A stretch of 64,000 bases of DNA, from assembly GCA_022009975.1 (NCBI GenBank), contig CP091733.1:327001-391000 (forward strand), in the 5' to 3' direction. A program made the translations under genes and the position numbers. This document shows positions 44,437 to 54,280 of this stretch, in pieces. Within the stretch, counting starts at the first letter, position 1; each line of letters begins with the position of its first letter. The notes under the pieces are model-generated. The model was not told the DNA's origin. It saw nothing but the letters and a program-made list of their open reading frames with translations, and made no database searches. The DNA comes from Phocaeicola vulgatus. Lineage in GTDB: Bacteria > Bacteroidota > Bacteroidia > Bacteroidales > Tannerellaceae.

Positions 44437-46290
44437 TTAGATCTGGATCTCAATCATCGGAGCATCCGCAGCAACGCTGCTTCCTTCTTTAACCAATAGG
44501 CGTTTTACGACACCTGTGTAATCAGAAGTGATGCTGTTTTCCATTTTCATAGCTTCCAAGATGACAACCGTCTGTCCTCTGGTCACTTTGTCTCCCGCTT
44601 TCACCATGAACCGTAAAACGTTTCCAGGCATTGGAGCCGTTACGGTAGGACCTGTAATAGGAGCATTAGCCAAGTCGTCTGCTGCGCCTTGAGCTGCATT
44701 ACCTCCTTCTGCCTTATGTTGAGCGGCATAAGCCTCGACCTTTTGTTTTGTCAAGAAGTTTTTAGCCACAATCGGGAACAATTCAAGCAAAAGAACCTCT
44801 TTTTCCGTAGCAGCCAATTTCACACCACCTGCTTCTGGAAGTTCCGGGTTCGGTTGCATTTGGTTTTTGCTTGTGTCATAAGGAGTTTCTTCTCGAGTGC
44901 CTGCTATTTTGAGGCGGAATTCCGGATCAATAGGCACTGGGGTCTTTCCATATTCACCTTTAACCAGGTTGACAAATTGGTTGGACACGTTGCTATACAT
45001 CGGTTTGCCAGCCTTGAGGTCCATAGCGCAGTTTACTGCTTGGACGCCCACAATCTGGCTGGTCGGAGTCACCAATGGAGGAAGACCAGCAGCAAGGCGG
45101 ACCGTAGGTATCAATTCCATTGATTTTTCCAAGATTTCCAAAGAGTTCACCTGCTTCAACTGAGCCACCATGTTACTGTACATACCACCCGGAACTTCGG
45201 CTTTCTTAACCAGTTCATTTGGTTTCGGGAAGTTGAAATAAGCCTCAATAGCATGGCAAGCTGCCAATAAAGCCTCTTCGTTGTTAGCTTTGGCTGCTGC
45301 AATGGCATTGTCGAATTCTTTGTCAATGTTAGCAGGTAATTTGTCTGTCAAAGGATTGAAAGGATTCGGGAACTGCTTGCTGGCATCGTATGGTTCCAAT
45401 TCTTTGCGGATGCCGAACAACTCTTTATTGATTTTAGCCACAGCTTCCATGTTAACGTCCATTTCAACGCCTAATTTTTTACAGAAGATGTATATCAATT
45501 CGATAGCTGGAGCACCAGTGCCACCTGCAAAGTTCCAAATGTTGGTATCTACGATGTCCACGCCTTTGATGATAGACATTAATACTGCGCCCAATCCGTA
45601 GCCCGGAGTACAGTGGGTGTGGAAATCAACCGGTATGGATAGGTTCTTCTTGAACAGAGGAATCAATTCGGCAATTCTTGCCGGAGAAATCAGACCGCTC
45701 ATGTCTTTGATGGTAACCATGTCAGCTCCCAACGCAGCCATCTGTTTAGCTTTGTCAAGGAAATAATCATTGGTAAATACCGGTTCCGGATTCTTTTTGC
45801 CTTTCAATCTGTCGAAGAAACTAAGCTTCGGATATTTCGGGTCGATGGTGTAGCATACAGCACAGTCTGCTATTCCACCGTATTTCTTTACATATTTGAT
45901 GGTTGACTTGACATTGTTAACGTCATTCAGCGCATCGAAAATACGCATGATACTTAGACCGGATTCGATGGAATTGCGGCAAAAACCTTCAATGATTTCA
46001 TCTGTATACGGTGCATATCCAAACAAGTTACGTCCTCTGGACAAAGCTGTCAATTTGGAAGCATTGCCTACAGCTGCTTTGATTTTCTCCAAACGATCCC
46101 AAGGATTCTCATTTAGGTAACGCATTACAGAATCGGGTACTGCGCCTCCCCAAACTTCCATTGCGTAGAAATTAGCATCTTTGTAAAATGGTAATACTCT
46201 ATCTACCTGCTTTTGAGTCATGCGGGTTGCAAACGAAGATTGCTGTCCGTCTCTTAAAGTGAGGTCTCTGATCAATAATTTCTGTGCCAT
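44437..46290 (-). CDS. Biotin-dependent carboxyltransferase (oxaloacetate decarboxylase alpha / pyruvate carboxylase subunit B type)
   Basis: 617 residues. HMG-CoA-lyase-like carboxyltransferase barrel: LTLRDGQQSSFATRM, IFDALNDVNN, TIKDMSGL and VDFHTHCTPGYG, the metal-binding His pair. The conserved carboxylase domain follows (VPGGMYSNMVAQLK), then an Ala/Pro linker and a C-terminal biotinyl domain with the EAMKMENS lysine. It transfers CO2 between biotin and pyruvate/oxaloacetate, either as part of a sodium-pumping decarboxylase or with a separate biotin carboxylase. Partner subunits are not adjacent, so the direction is left open. The gene is monocistronic, with a textbook promoter at 46321-46353. 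Confidence 0.85.
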   Translation of the reverse strand: MAQKLLIRDLTLRDGQQSSFATRMTQKQVDRVLPFYKDANFYAMEVWGGAVPDSVMRYLNENPWDRLEKIKAAVGNASKLTALSRGRNLFGYAPYTDEIIEGFCRNSIESGLSIMRIFDALNDVNNVKSTIKYVKKYGGIADCAVCYTIDPKYPKLSFFDRLKGKKNPEPVFTNDYFLDKAKQMAALGADMVTIKDMSGLISPARIAELIPLFKKNLSIPVDFHTHCTPGYGLGAVLMSIIKGVDIVDTNIWNFAGGTGAPAIELIYIFCKKLGVEMDVNMEAVAKINKELFGIRKELEPYDASKQFPNPFNPLTDKLPANIDKEFDNAIAAAKANNEEALLAACHAIEAYFNFPKPNELVKKAEVPGGMYSNMVAQLKQVNSLEILEKSMELIPTVRLAAGLPPLVTPTSQIVGVQAVNCAMDLKAGKPMYSNVSNQFVNLVKGEYGKTPVPIDPEFRLKIAGTREETPYDTSKNQMQPNPELPEAGGVKLAATEKEVLLLELFPIVAKNFLTKQKVEAYAAQHKAEGGNAAQGAADDLANAPITGPTVTAPMPGNVLRFMVKAGDKVTRGQTVVILEAMKMENSITSDYTGVVKRLLVKEGSSVAADAPMIEIQI

Positions 46291-46320
46291 AATTAAATAT
46301 GTTTGAGTTTGATTCTTTGC

Positions 46321-46353
46321 GCAAACATATTAAACTAAAATGAGAACTGCAAA
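46321..46353 (-). promoter_or_regulatory. Promoter of the carboxyltransferase gene
   Basis: On the minus strand TTTG (complement of 46350-46353), 20 bp, TATGTTTGC (complement of 46321-46329); both boxes match the Bacteroidota consensus exactly. Confidence 0.8.
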
Positions 46354-46498
46354 TAAAAAAATGTAAGATATTATGAAAAAAATATCCATTTATCCTAAAT
46401 GGTTTGTGTATCTGTTTTGTATTTGCATACAAAATTAAAATACGGGCTTATTCGAAGGCTGAATTTTAAAAATATTAATAGTCAAAAGTAAGGCGTAA

Positions 46499-47158
46499 TC
46501 AATACCTGCACCTCCTTATTATCTCGGCAGCCTCTTCCTTTTCGCTGTCGAATGTGAGGACATTGTAGATGACGGCGGCGTTTTGAGGGTCAACAATACG
46601 TGGTGCCATCATCCGTAGGGCTTTCAATTGCTCATCGCCGAAAGAGAATATTCTCATCATGTAGGCAGTTTGAGCACAAGAATAGAAGCAACCGATACTG
46701 GCGATTTCCAATATTTCGAATTTGTTATCTTTAAAAGTCGCATTCTCTACCTTATTATATAGTTTAGAAAAGGAAGCATCATCAATGCAGCAAACAAAGT
46801 TCGCAGGTACGTCAGGAAATGATCCATCCCCGTATGGCGGAACGGGTCGCTGATAGCGGTCTTTATTGTTATTGGCTTCTGTGATTTTGGTGTCATACTG
46901 CACGACTTTTCCACTTCTGTCAAACAGGACGGTGATGTGTTTGGCTTCGCCTCTGATGAAATTAGAAGTCTTAATGTATTCCCATTTGTCGCCATAGGCA
47001 TCAAAGCTTGTCAGTTTTGGCTCTCCAAGTATAGCAACAACCTCCTCCTTGCTCATGCCCCGTTCCACGCTTTTCTTGTCTTTTGCTGATGCAGGCAAGC
47101 ATACGGCAAACATCATTATGCAAGTGGCAACAATCGCCAGCAATCCGTTCCTTTTCAT
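46499..47158 (-). CDS. SmpA/OmlA-like plus DUF4476 periplasmic protein
   Basis: 219 residues from the ATG at 47158 (MKRNGLLAIVATCIMMFAVC signal peptide). The first mature part, VERGMSKEEVVAILGEPKLT then YGDKWEYIKT, has the fold signature of SmpA/OmlA (BamE-like) domains. The second, DDASFSKLYNKVENATFKDN then FSFGDEQLKALRMMAPRIVD, is a DUF4476 domain. Both are common in envelope proteins of Bacteroidota. Role unknown. ISL3 copy B was inserted about 100 bp upstream of its start. Confidence 0.7.
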   Translation of the reverse strand: MKRNGLLAIVATCIMMFAVCLPASAKDKKSVERGMSKEEVVAILGEPKLTSFDAYGDKWEYIKTSNFIRGEAKHITVLFDRSGKVVQYDTKITEANNNKDRYQRPVPPYGDGSFPDVPANFVCCIDDASFSKLYNKVENATFKDNKFEILEIASIGCFYSCAQTAYMMRIFSFGDEQLKALRMMAPRIVDPQNAAVIYNVLTFDSEKEEAAEIIRRCRY

Positions 47159-47354
47159 AAGCATTGCTTTGTCGTTATTTGTATTTCTACTCACAAAAAT
47201 AACTCATTTGTTTGGAATGGGAAAGGAATGAGGCGATATAAATTACGGGAAAATCTGGCCCAGTTGCAAATATCCGTGGCTTAAATTTGTAGTATAGGTA
47301 TATTTTTTCTTGTTTAATGTTTAAATGTTCATGCGATGTCTTAACTTTGTAGCC

Positions 47355-47585
47355 ATGAGTAAACAATCAACATTTGACTATAAGATTCTGGCAAGTTACC
47401 TTCTTCCCAAAGGCATACTTGAGTTCTTCGACGTTACAGCCGTTAACGAAGATCACACAGGCATTATTGAAGAGACGTGTGATGAGCGCATCCTTCTTCA
47501 CATCTATCTTGACTAAAAAGATTCACGAGAAGAAGAGTGGCACGACCTTAAGCCCAATGGTTTTTACGGAAAGCCGTCAGGTTAA
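47355..47585 (+). pseudogene. ISAon1-type transposase N-terminal-region protein, copy B (nonsense codon)
   Basis: Same start MSKQSTFDYKILASYLLPKG as copy A, but GAC GAA is read as GAC TAA at 47513-47516, ending the protein after IYLD. A single G-to-T substitution explains it; this is not a run-length difference. Confidence 0.7.
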
Positions 47586-48822
47586 CGACTTTCCTATCCG
47601 TGATCACAAGGTCGTTCTTCATGTCAGACGTCGCAGATGGTTAACGGCAGAAGGCAGAAACGTAATCCTTGACAGGTATTCGTTGCTTGCTGATAACACC
47701 AGCTACTCTAAAGAGTTTGCTGATGTCTTAAAAAAATATTTGGATACCTACCCGATAACGGCCCTGCCTCGCTGGGGCTATACTTTAAGGTAGATGGCAA
47801 TAACCTGGAGCGTGCTTACAAGGATCATCTGAGTGGTTTCCGTAATTGGGAACAAGCCAGTCATGCAGAGGACTGGGTGCTGCATCCTGAGAACATAGGC
47901 AAACGGCTGGGCATTGACGAGACCATGCTTCACAAGGATCTGATGACATTCTTGACCAACAAAGAAGGGCATGGTAAACGTCACACCTTAATAGCAGCTG
48001 TAAAAAGGCACTAAGACCTCAGATATTATCAATGTTCTTATGCAGATACCGCAGGAACAGCGAGAGCAGGTCGAAGAAGTTACCATGGACTTCTCTGACA
48101 GTATGTTTGCTGTCGTCACGGAAGCCTTTCCTAATGCAGCCATAGTCATCGACTGCTTCCATATCATCAAGCGTTGTATCGAAGCTGTGGAGGAACTCCG
48201 TCTCAAAGCTAAACGAGAAGCACAGAAAGCACAAAACAAAGAGAAAGTCAGGTTTAAAAAGAAACTTGAACAGCTGGTAAAGAACCGTAAATACTACCGT
48301 AAGAAACATCCAAAGAAATACAAAGGTAAGAAGCGGGGACGTAAGCCACAGAGGTTGAACAAACGCTTCAGGCCAACCATGCTTGCCAATGGCGAAACTG
48401 TCATAGAACTGCTGACAAGAAGCAAGTATCTGCTGAGTGTGAGTGGTGAGAAATGGACTGACAGGCAGAAAAACACGTGCAAAAAAATACTCTTCAAGAT
48501 GTTCCCAAAGATAAAGGAAGCATATACTTTGATTTGCAGCCTAAGAAGCGTGTTTAGCAACAAGTCTATCGACCGGGTTACAGCTAAGGTTAAACTGCAT
48601 GAGTGGTATCAGAAGGTATCAGCTTGTACGTTGCGTGAAGTAAAGGCTGCAAGGGATGCCATCAAGTACAAGGAAGACGAAGTACTAAACTACTTCATAA
48701 ACAGGTCAACCAATGCTCATGCTGAATCTCTTAACTCTAAGCTGAAAGGATTTAGAGCACAACTCCGCGGTGTGCAGGATTTACCATTCTTTATGTTCAG
48801 AGCGTCTATGATCTTTGGATAA
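47557..48822 (+). CDS. ISL3-family (DDE) transposase, copy B (two frameshifts)
   Basis: Reads MVFTESRQVNDFPIRDHKVV to about 47775, then after a break VDGNNLERAYKDHLSGFRNW to about 48005, and after a second break SDIINVLMQIPQEQREQVEE to the end. DDE residues in VTMDFSDSM, VIDCFHII and HAESLNSKL. The two breaks (TATACTTT near 47783; GTAAAAAGGCAC near 48005) are also present in copy A, so they are either real shared defects, programmed sites, or repeated reading errors. Confidence 0.8.
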
Positions 48823-48866
48823 CATGATTATATTGCCACGGACTTATGCAACTGTGCCGAAAATCT

Positions 48867-49240
48867 TTAAAATAAGAGAATGAATAATGCGTCATGTGAA
48901 ACAAAACAAAAAGATGCTGATAACTAAAAAGTTGTGAATAATATTATCAATAGAGGAACTTGTTGGTGAAATTAACATTGTGTTGATTTAATCTAATTAA
49001 CAAGGATAAAATACGAATGTATAAGTTTGTGCAAAGGATATGATTATGAATTGATATAAATCAAGTGTATTTTTTTATATTTATAAAAAAATAAATGTTG
49101 CGATGTTAAAAAGTAATATAATGGGGGGGGTGGTTTGGTTTTTGTAATAATTTCGCAATCAAATTGAAAAATAAGCTAATAGACTTATATCCGTTATTAA
49201 AGTCGCCTTACTAAAAATTATAAATAAAAAGAAAAGTTGT
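48867..49240 (+). promoter_or_regulatory. Leader region of the SusC/SusD operon
   Basis: A 370-bp AT-rich gap. A TAAGTTTG box lies at 49022-49029 and a run of eight G at 49123-49130. No gene or regulator is seen. The insertion sequence begins directly upstream, so any earlier regulatory neighbour has been pushed away. Confidence 0.4.
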
Positions 49241-52200
49241 ATGTTGAAAAATGCAAGAACCGTCAACTATCTCTTGCTTACAGCTGCTTTATGCTCGTCA
49301 GGAGCTATCTATGCAGCCGATGTAGTAGCACCGAGAGTTGACATGACTCAGCAGCAGAAGAGTGTGAAAGGTACGGTTACAGACGCAACCGGTCCCGTAA
49401 TCGGAGCTTCAATTATCGTAAAAGGAACAACCAACGGTACAGTTACGGATTTTGATGGTAACTTCGAGTTGCCGGAAGTGAACAAAGGAGATGTTATCCA
49501 GATCTCTTACATTGGATACCAAACTCAAGAAATCAAGTACACAGGTCAGCCTTCTTTGCAAGTGAAATTGGTTGAGGATTCTCAGAATTTGGAAGAAGTT
49601 GTCGTTGTAGGTTATGGTGTACAGAAAAAGGTAAACATGACTGGTTCTGTATCACAGGTAGACAGCAAGGCTTTGGAAAGCCGTCCTATCCAGAACGTTT
49701 CTTCTGGTTTGCAAGGTATGATGCCGGGTGTGCAAGTGACTTCAGGACAGGGCCGTCCGGGTCAGGATGGTGCGACAATCCGCGTGCGTGGTGTCGGTAC
49801 ATTGAATACTGCTGACCCGTATATCTTGGTGGACGGTATCGAAACAGGAACAATGAACTCTGTTGACCCGAACGATATTGAGAGCATCTCTGTATTGAAA
49901 GACGCTGCTTCAGCTGCCATCTATGGTTCTAAAGCATCTAACGGTGTCATCTTGATTACAACAAAACGTGGTGAGACAGGAAAGGCTCGTATCTCATACA
50001 ACGGTTATGTAGGTATCCAGAGACCGACTGAAACAATTGACCGCCTTAGCTCATACGACTATGCTCGTTTGTTTAACCAGTCTTTGGTAGCTGAAGGTTT
50101 GAATCCTCGTTTCTCTGATGACGATTTGAAGAAATTCAAAGATGGTTCTTCTCCTTATACTCACCCGAATACAGACTGGTACAATGAGGCTTACCAGACA
50201 GGTGTTCAGCATTCACACAACGTAAGTGTAAGCGGTGGTACAGAAGATGTGAAATATATGGGTTCTGTGGGATATTTGCACCAGACAGGTGTCCTTCCTA
50301 ATTCAGAAAGACAACAGTTCAACGGCCGTACCAACTTGGATATGAAATTGAACTCCCGTTTGACTGTCCGTTTGAACTTGGCTTATATCAAAAACGACTA
50401 TTCTGACCCTAACTCATCTTATGCAGGTGGTAGCTCAGACCAGATCCTCCGTCAGTTGAACCGTATTGCTCCTTGGATTGTGAGCCGTTACGAAGACGGA
50501 ACATGGGGTACAATCTCCGATGGTAGCCCTATCGCATGGTTGGATGTTAACCAGACAGTAGACCGCAAAAACCAGAACTTCTCTGGTACATTGGCTGCCG
50601 ATTACAAGATTATCGATGGCTTGGTAGCTACAGTGACTGGTTCATACGTAAACAACCAACAACACTATCGTGCATTCCAGAAGTTCATCCAATATAACCC
50701 GAATAAGAAGACTGAACCGAACAAGTTGAACGAAAACTACTATGGTTGGCACCGTGCTTCATTCGATGCGTTATTGAACTATGACAAATCTTTCGGACAG
50801 CATAACTTGAAAGCGATGGCTGGTTGGCATACTGAAAAGTTTGACTATAGCGAGAACACAATGGAACGTAAGAACTTCCCGACAAATGACTTGACAGACA
50901 TGAACGCCGGTGACGCTTCTACCCAGAAGAACAACGGTTACAACCGTGAATTGGCGATGGTTTCTTGGTTCGGCCGTGTCAATTATGACTTTGCTGGCAA
51001 GTACTTGTTTGAAGGTAATATCCGTTCGGATGCTTCTTCCCGTTTTGCAGATGGTCATCGTTGGGGTTACTTCCCATCATTCTCTGCTGCTTGGCGTTTG
51101 AGCGAAGAGAACTTCATGGAAGATGCCCGCGAATGGTTGAACAGCTTCAAGTTGCGTGCTTCTTGGGGTCTTTTGGGTAACCAGGATGCTTTGTCTGATT
51201 ACTATCCTTGGATGAATACTTATAGCTTGAATGCAAACTATCCGTTGGGTGGCTCTTTGCAGACAGGTTATTACCAGGCTTCTTATAAGTTGAACACTAT
51301 CTCTTGGGAAAAAGCCCGTACATGGGGTGTCGGTTTCGATGCTACAATCAATAACAAGATCAATGTGACATTGGACTACTACGACCGTAGAACGACAGGT
51401 ATCATCATGGATGTGCCAGTTCCACAAGAGTTTGGTTTGGGTGCATACAAGGACAACGTAGGTGAAATGGCAAACCGTGGTGTGGAAGCTTTGATTAGCT
51501 ATAGTAACAAATGGAATGATTGGTCATTCGGTGTAACTGCTAACATGGCTTACAACAAGAACGAAATCTTGGATTTGGGTTCTGAAGACGCAAACGAAGA
51601 AGGTATGTCCGATCCTAACAACGGTAACATGCGCCGTGAGGTTGGTAGAGCTTTGAGCACATACTATGCTTACAAGACTAACGGATTCTTCAGTTCAGAT
51701 GCTGAGGCACAAGCTTGGATGGACAAATATGCTGGACAGCCGGGTTATCCGTTCGGTAACCGCAAATTCAAAGGTGGTGACTTGATTTATCAGGATACAG
51801 ATGGTGATGGAAAGATTACCGCTAAGGACCGTACATTCATTGGTTCTACCAACCCGAAGGTGACATTTGGTTTGACGTTGAACGCTGGTTATAAAGGCTT
51901 CGACTTGTCTATGGTATTCTCTGGAGCAGCTGGTGTACGTCGTTTGATCAACCAGGAAGCTACTGGTTATTTCTTGGGCGATGACTCTCACCCGGCTACT
52001 GTTTGGTTGGATGCTTGGACACCGGAAAACCAGAATGCCAAGATGCCGCGTGTGGCTTACAATACCACATCTCCAAGTTTGTCATCAAATGTGATGTCTG
52101 ACTTCTGGATTCAGAATGCAAGCTATTTACGTATGAAGAACTTGCAGTTCGGTTATACATTGCCGAAGAAAGTCTTGTCAAGTGTAGGTATCCAGAACGT

Positions 52201-52339
52201 ACGCTTCTATTATTCTGTTGAGAACTTGTTTACTATCCACAACATGTTGATCAATGTTGATCCGGAAATCCCAAGCGAACGCGCTTCTAACTTCCCGTTG
52301 ACTCAGACACATGCTTTTGGTGTGAACGTGACATTCTAA
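49241..52339 (+). CDS. susC: SusC/RagA-family TonB-linked outer-membrane transporter
   Basis: 1032 residues. Signal sequence; CarboxypepD_reg-like domain (KSVKGTVTDATGPVIGASII to FELPEVNKGDVIQISYIGYQ); TonB box-like EEVVVVGYG; plug domain (VTSGQGRPGQDGATIRVRGV, IESISVLKDAASAAIYGSKA); then a 22-strand barrel ending LTQTHAFGVNVTF. It imports oligosaccharides or similar ligands through the outer membrane with its SusD partner, which begins 41 bp downstream. The ligand cannot be told: no glycosidase, SusE/F or regulator is adjacent. The frame is intact over 3.1 kb. The pair lies 7 kb behind the nan genes, so a NanO/NanU role is possible but unproven. Confidence 0.92.
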   Translation: MLKNARTVNYLLLTAALCSSGAIYAADVVAPRVDMTQQQKSVKGTVTDATGPVIGASIIVKGTTNGTVTDFDGNFELPEVNKGDVIQISYIGYQTQEIKYTGQPSLQVKLVEDSQNLEEVVVVGYGVQKKVNMTGSVSQVDSKALESRPIQNVSSGLQGMMPGVQVTSGQGRPGQDGATIRVRGVGTLNTADPYILVDGIETGTMNSVDPNDIESISVLKDAASAAIYGSKASNGVILITTKRGETGKARISYNGYVGIQRPTETIDRLSSYDYARLFNQSLVAEGLNPRFSDDDLKKFKDGSSPYTHPNTDWYNEAYQTGVQHSHNVSVSGGTEDVKYMGSVGYLHQTGVLPNSERQQFNGRTNLDMKLNSRLTVRLNLAYIKNDYSDPNSSYAGGSSDQILRQLNRIAPWIVSRYEDGTWGTISDGSPIAWLDVNQTVDRKNQNFSGTLAADYKIIDGLVATVTGSYVNNQQHYRAFQKFIQYNPNKKTEPNKLNENYYGWHRASFDALLNYDKSFGQHNLKAMAGWHTEKFDYSENTMERKNFPTNDLTDMNAGDASTQKNNGYNRELAMVSWFGRVNYDFAGKYLFEGNIRSDASSRFADGHRWGYFPSFSAAWRLSEENFMEDAREWLNSFKLRASWGLLGNQDALSDYYPWMNTYSLNANYPLGGSLQTGYYQASYKLNTISWEKARTWGVGFDATINNKINVTLDYYDRRTTGIIMDVPVPQEFGLGAYKDNVGEMANRGVEALISYSNKWNDWSFGVTANMAYNKNEILDLGSEDANEEGMSDPNNGNMRREVGRALSTYYAYKTNGFFSSDAEAQAWMDKYAGQPGYPFGNRKFKGGDLIYQDTDGDGKITAKDRTFIGSTNPKVTFGLTLNAGYKGFDLSMVFSGAAGVRRLINQEATGYFLGDDSHPATVWLDAWTPENQNAKMPRVAYNTTSPSLSSNVMSDFWIQNASYLRMKNLQFGYTLPKKVLSSVGIQNVRFYYSVENLFTIHNMLINVDPEIPSERASNFPLTQTHAFGVNVTF

Positions 52340-52380
52340 GTAACCTGATAGTTTTAAGATAAAAATAATAATAAGAATAT

Positions 52381-54003
52381 ATGAAACGTTTATTAGTATA
52401 TGCTCTGGCAGGTTTGACATTGGCTGGTACTTCCTGTTCAGATTTTTTGGAAACCGTTCCAAATGACGCTTTGTCCCCAAGCACGACTTGGAAGACAGAA
52501 GACGATGCAGCCAAATTTTTGATTGGTTGTTATGATGGATGGATTGATGCGACAGGCATTTTCTATTGGGATTGTGCTTCTGACTTCGGTTTCAACTTCC
52601 ATATCCATGAAGGTTGGAGAAATATCGGTAACGGTAGTATGACTTCCAGCAATGCGGTTGCCAATTACTATTCTTTCTCTATGATTCGCCGTTGCATCGA
52701 CTTCTTGAAGAGAATCGAGGATGTTCCATTTGCCAACGCTGCAAAGAAGAACGATATGATTGGCCAGGTTCGTACCATCCGTGCTTACAAATATTTCACG
52801 ATGAACTGGTTGTATGGTGGTGTGCCTATCATTGACGCTTACGAGACTGCAGAAGATGCTCGTGTGGCTCGTGCTTCTGTAGAAGATGTGAAGAAGTATA
52901 TCTATGAAGATTTGGATGCTGCTATTCCTATGTTGAATGCTGCTCCTGCTGCAAGTGGTTATATCGCAAGAGGTACTGCATTGGCGTTGAAGACTCGTGT
53001 GGCTATGTTCTACGGTGATTGGCAGATTGCAAAAGATGCTGCTAAGCAGTTGATGGACTTGGGACAGTATGAGTTGGATGCAGACTATGCTAACTTGTTT
53101 ACTTTGGATGGCAGAGGCTCTAAGGAAATCATCGCATCTGTCCAGCACGATGAAAACTTGTATGCTGACTGGATGGTTGCTACTATGTACAACAACGCAG
53201 ATGGTGGTTGGTCTTCTATGGTTCCGACACAGAACTTGGTTGATGCTTACGAAATGAGCAACGGTTTGACAAAAGAAGAGGCTGGCAGTGGATACGATGC
53301 TACACATCCGTTCGCAAACCGTGACCCTCGTATGGCAATGACAATCCTTTATCCGGGTATGGATTGGGAAGGTATCAAAGGCAATACCATCTTGAATACG
53401 TTGGATCCTACTTTGAGCGATGGATCTTCTAACCCGAACAAGCCGGATGGTGCCGACAATGCATCTAAGACTTGCTTGACTTGGGCTAAATATTTGACTC
53501 CTATGGCTCAATATAAGAATGTTTGGTCTAACGCTTCACAAGCTATCTTGTTCCGCTATGCAGAAGTGTTGTTAAGCTATGCTGAGGCTGAAAACGAATT
53601 GAACGGTCCTTCTGCTGAAATTTATGGCATTTTGAACCAGGTTCGTAACCGTGTAGGTATGCCGAATGTAGACCAGGCTAAATATGGCTCTAAGGATAAG
53701 TTGCGTGAATTGATTCGCCGTGAACGTTCTGTAGAGTTGGCTGGTGAAGGCTTGCGCCGTATGGATATTATCCGTTGGAAGGATGCAAGTGGCAAGATGT
53801 TGGCTGAAACTCTTATGAACGGTCCGTTGACTCGTATCAAAGGTACAGTGAACGAAAGTGAATCGGATCCAACTAAGCGTGCGACTGTTTCAGGTACTGA
53901 CTTGGTTGAAAACCGTACATTCGCTTCTCATAACCAGTACTTGCCAATCCCTCAGTCGGCATTGGATAAGAACAAAGCTTTGGTTCAGAATCCAGGTTAT
54001 TAA
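52381..54003 (+). CDS. susD: SusD/RagB-family surface lipoprotein
   Basis: 540 residues. Lipoprotein signal with GTSCSDFLE; N-terminal SusD motif FLETVPNDALSPSTTWKTED; TPR-like region (IGQVRTIRAYKYFTMNWLYG); C-terminal RagB domain with FRYAEVLLSYAEAENELNG, RELIRRERSVELAGEGLRRM and YLPIPQSALDKN. It forms the lid of the SusCD complex and binds the ligand on the cell surface. Directly behind susC (41 bp) and followed by an intergenic repeat with a strong hairpin, so the operon probably holds only these two genes. Confidence 0.92.
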   Translation: MKRLLVYALAGLTLAGTSCSDFLETVPNDALSPSTTWKTEDDAAKFLIGCYDGWIDATGIFYWDCASDFGFNFHIHEGWRNIGNGSMTSSNAVANYYSFSMIRRCIDFLKRIEDVPFANAAKKNDMIGQVRTIRAYKYFTMNWLYGGVPIIDAYETAEDARVARASVEDVKKYIYEDLDAAIPMLNAAPAASGYIARGTALALKTRVAMFYGDWQIAKDAAKQLMDLGQYELDADYANLFTLDGRGSKEIIASVQHDENLYADWMVATMYNNADGGWSSMVPTQNLVDAYEMSNGLTKEEAGSGYDATHPFANRDPRMAMTILYPGMDWEGIKGNTILNTLDPTLSDGSSNPNKPDGADNASKTCLTWAKYLTPMAQYKNVWSNASQAILFRYAEVLLSYAEAENELNGPSAEIYGILNQVRNRVGMPNVDQAKYGSKDKLRELIRRERSVELAGEGLRRMDIIRWKDASGKMLAETLMNGPLTRIKGTVNESESDPTKRATVSGTDLVENRTFASHNQYLPIPQSALDKNKALVQNPGY

Positions 54004-54054
54004 TACTTGCCTATTGGGTGAATCCTGAATAACTGTTACAGGAATATATTTAGC

Positions 54055-54216
54055 GGGGCTGTGTCAAAACGAAAGTTTTGATGCAGTCCCGTTTAGGTGT
54101 GTCAGAATTAGCAAAATGCAAGGCGCGAGAAAGAGACCGACAGGAGTTTACTGATGTAAATGACTGAGGTCGAATTCCGAAAGTAACACAGCAGTTTGCA
54201 ATTATGACACACCGCC
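54055..54216 (-). repeat. Interspersed intergenic repeat, copy 3 (inverted)
   Basis: Begins with the hairpin GGGGCTGTGTCAAAAC / GTTTTGATGCAGTCCC (54055-54090) and ends GCAGTTTGCAATTATGACAC, the reverse complement of the plus-oriented copies at 30764 and 59017. It lies behind susD, where the hairpin would serve as terminator. Confidence 0.7.
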
Positions 54217-54280
54217 GTTTGTTTTTCCTTTCATGGCACAAATAAAGATGCTACCTTTGTGCAACTTAAAAATTAATAAC

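Larger units (their letters stand above)
47257..48858 (+). mobile_element. ISL3-family (ISAon1 type) insertion sequence, copy B
   Basis: 1602 bp with the same ends as copy A and a perfect 8-bp target duplication GAAAATCT at 47249-47256 and 48859-48866. It sits between the DUF4476 gene and the SusC gene. It is 5 bp shorter than copy A, mainly through run-length differences. Confidence 0.9.

Noticed and set aside
49241..54003. SusC/SusD pair as NanO/NanU
   Set aside because: The distance from the nan genes (7 kb, with unrelated genes between) and the absence of a diagnostic motif leave it unsupported.
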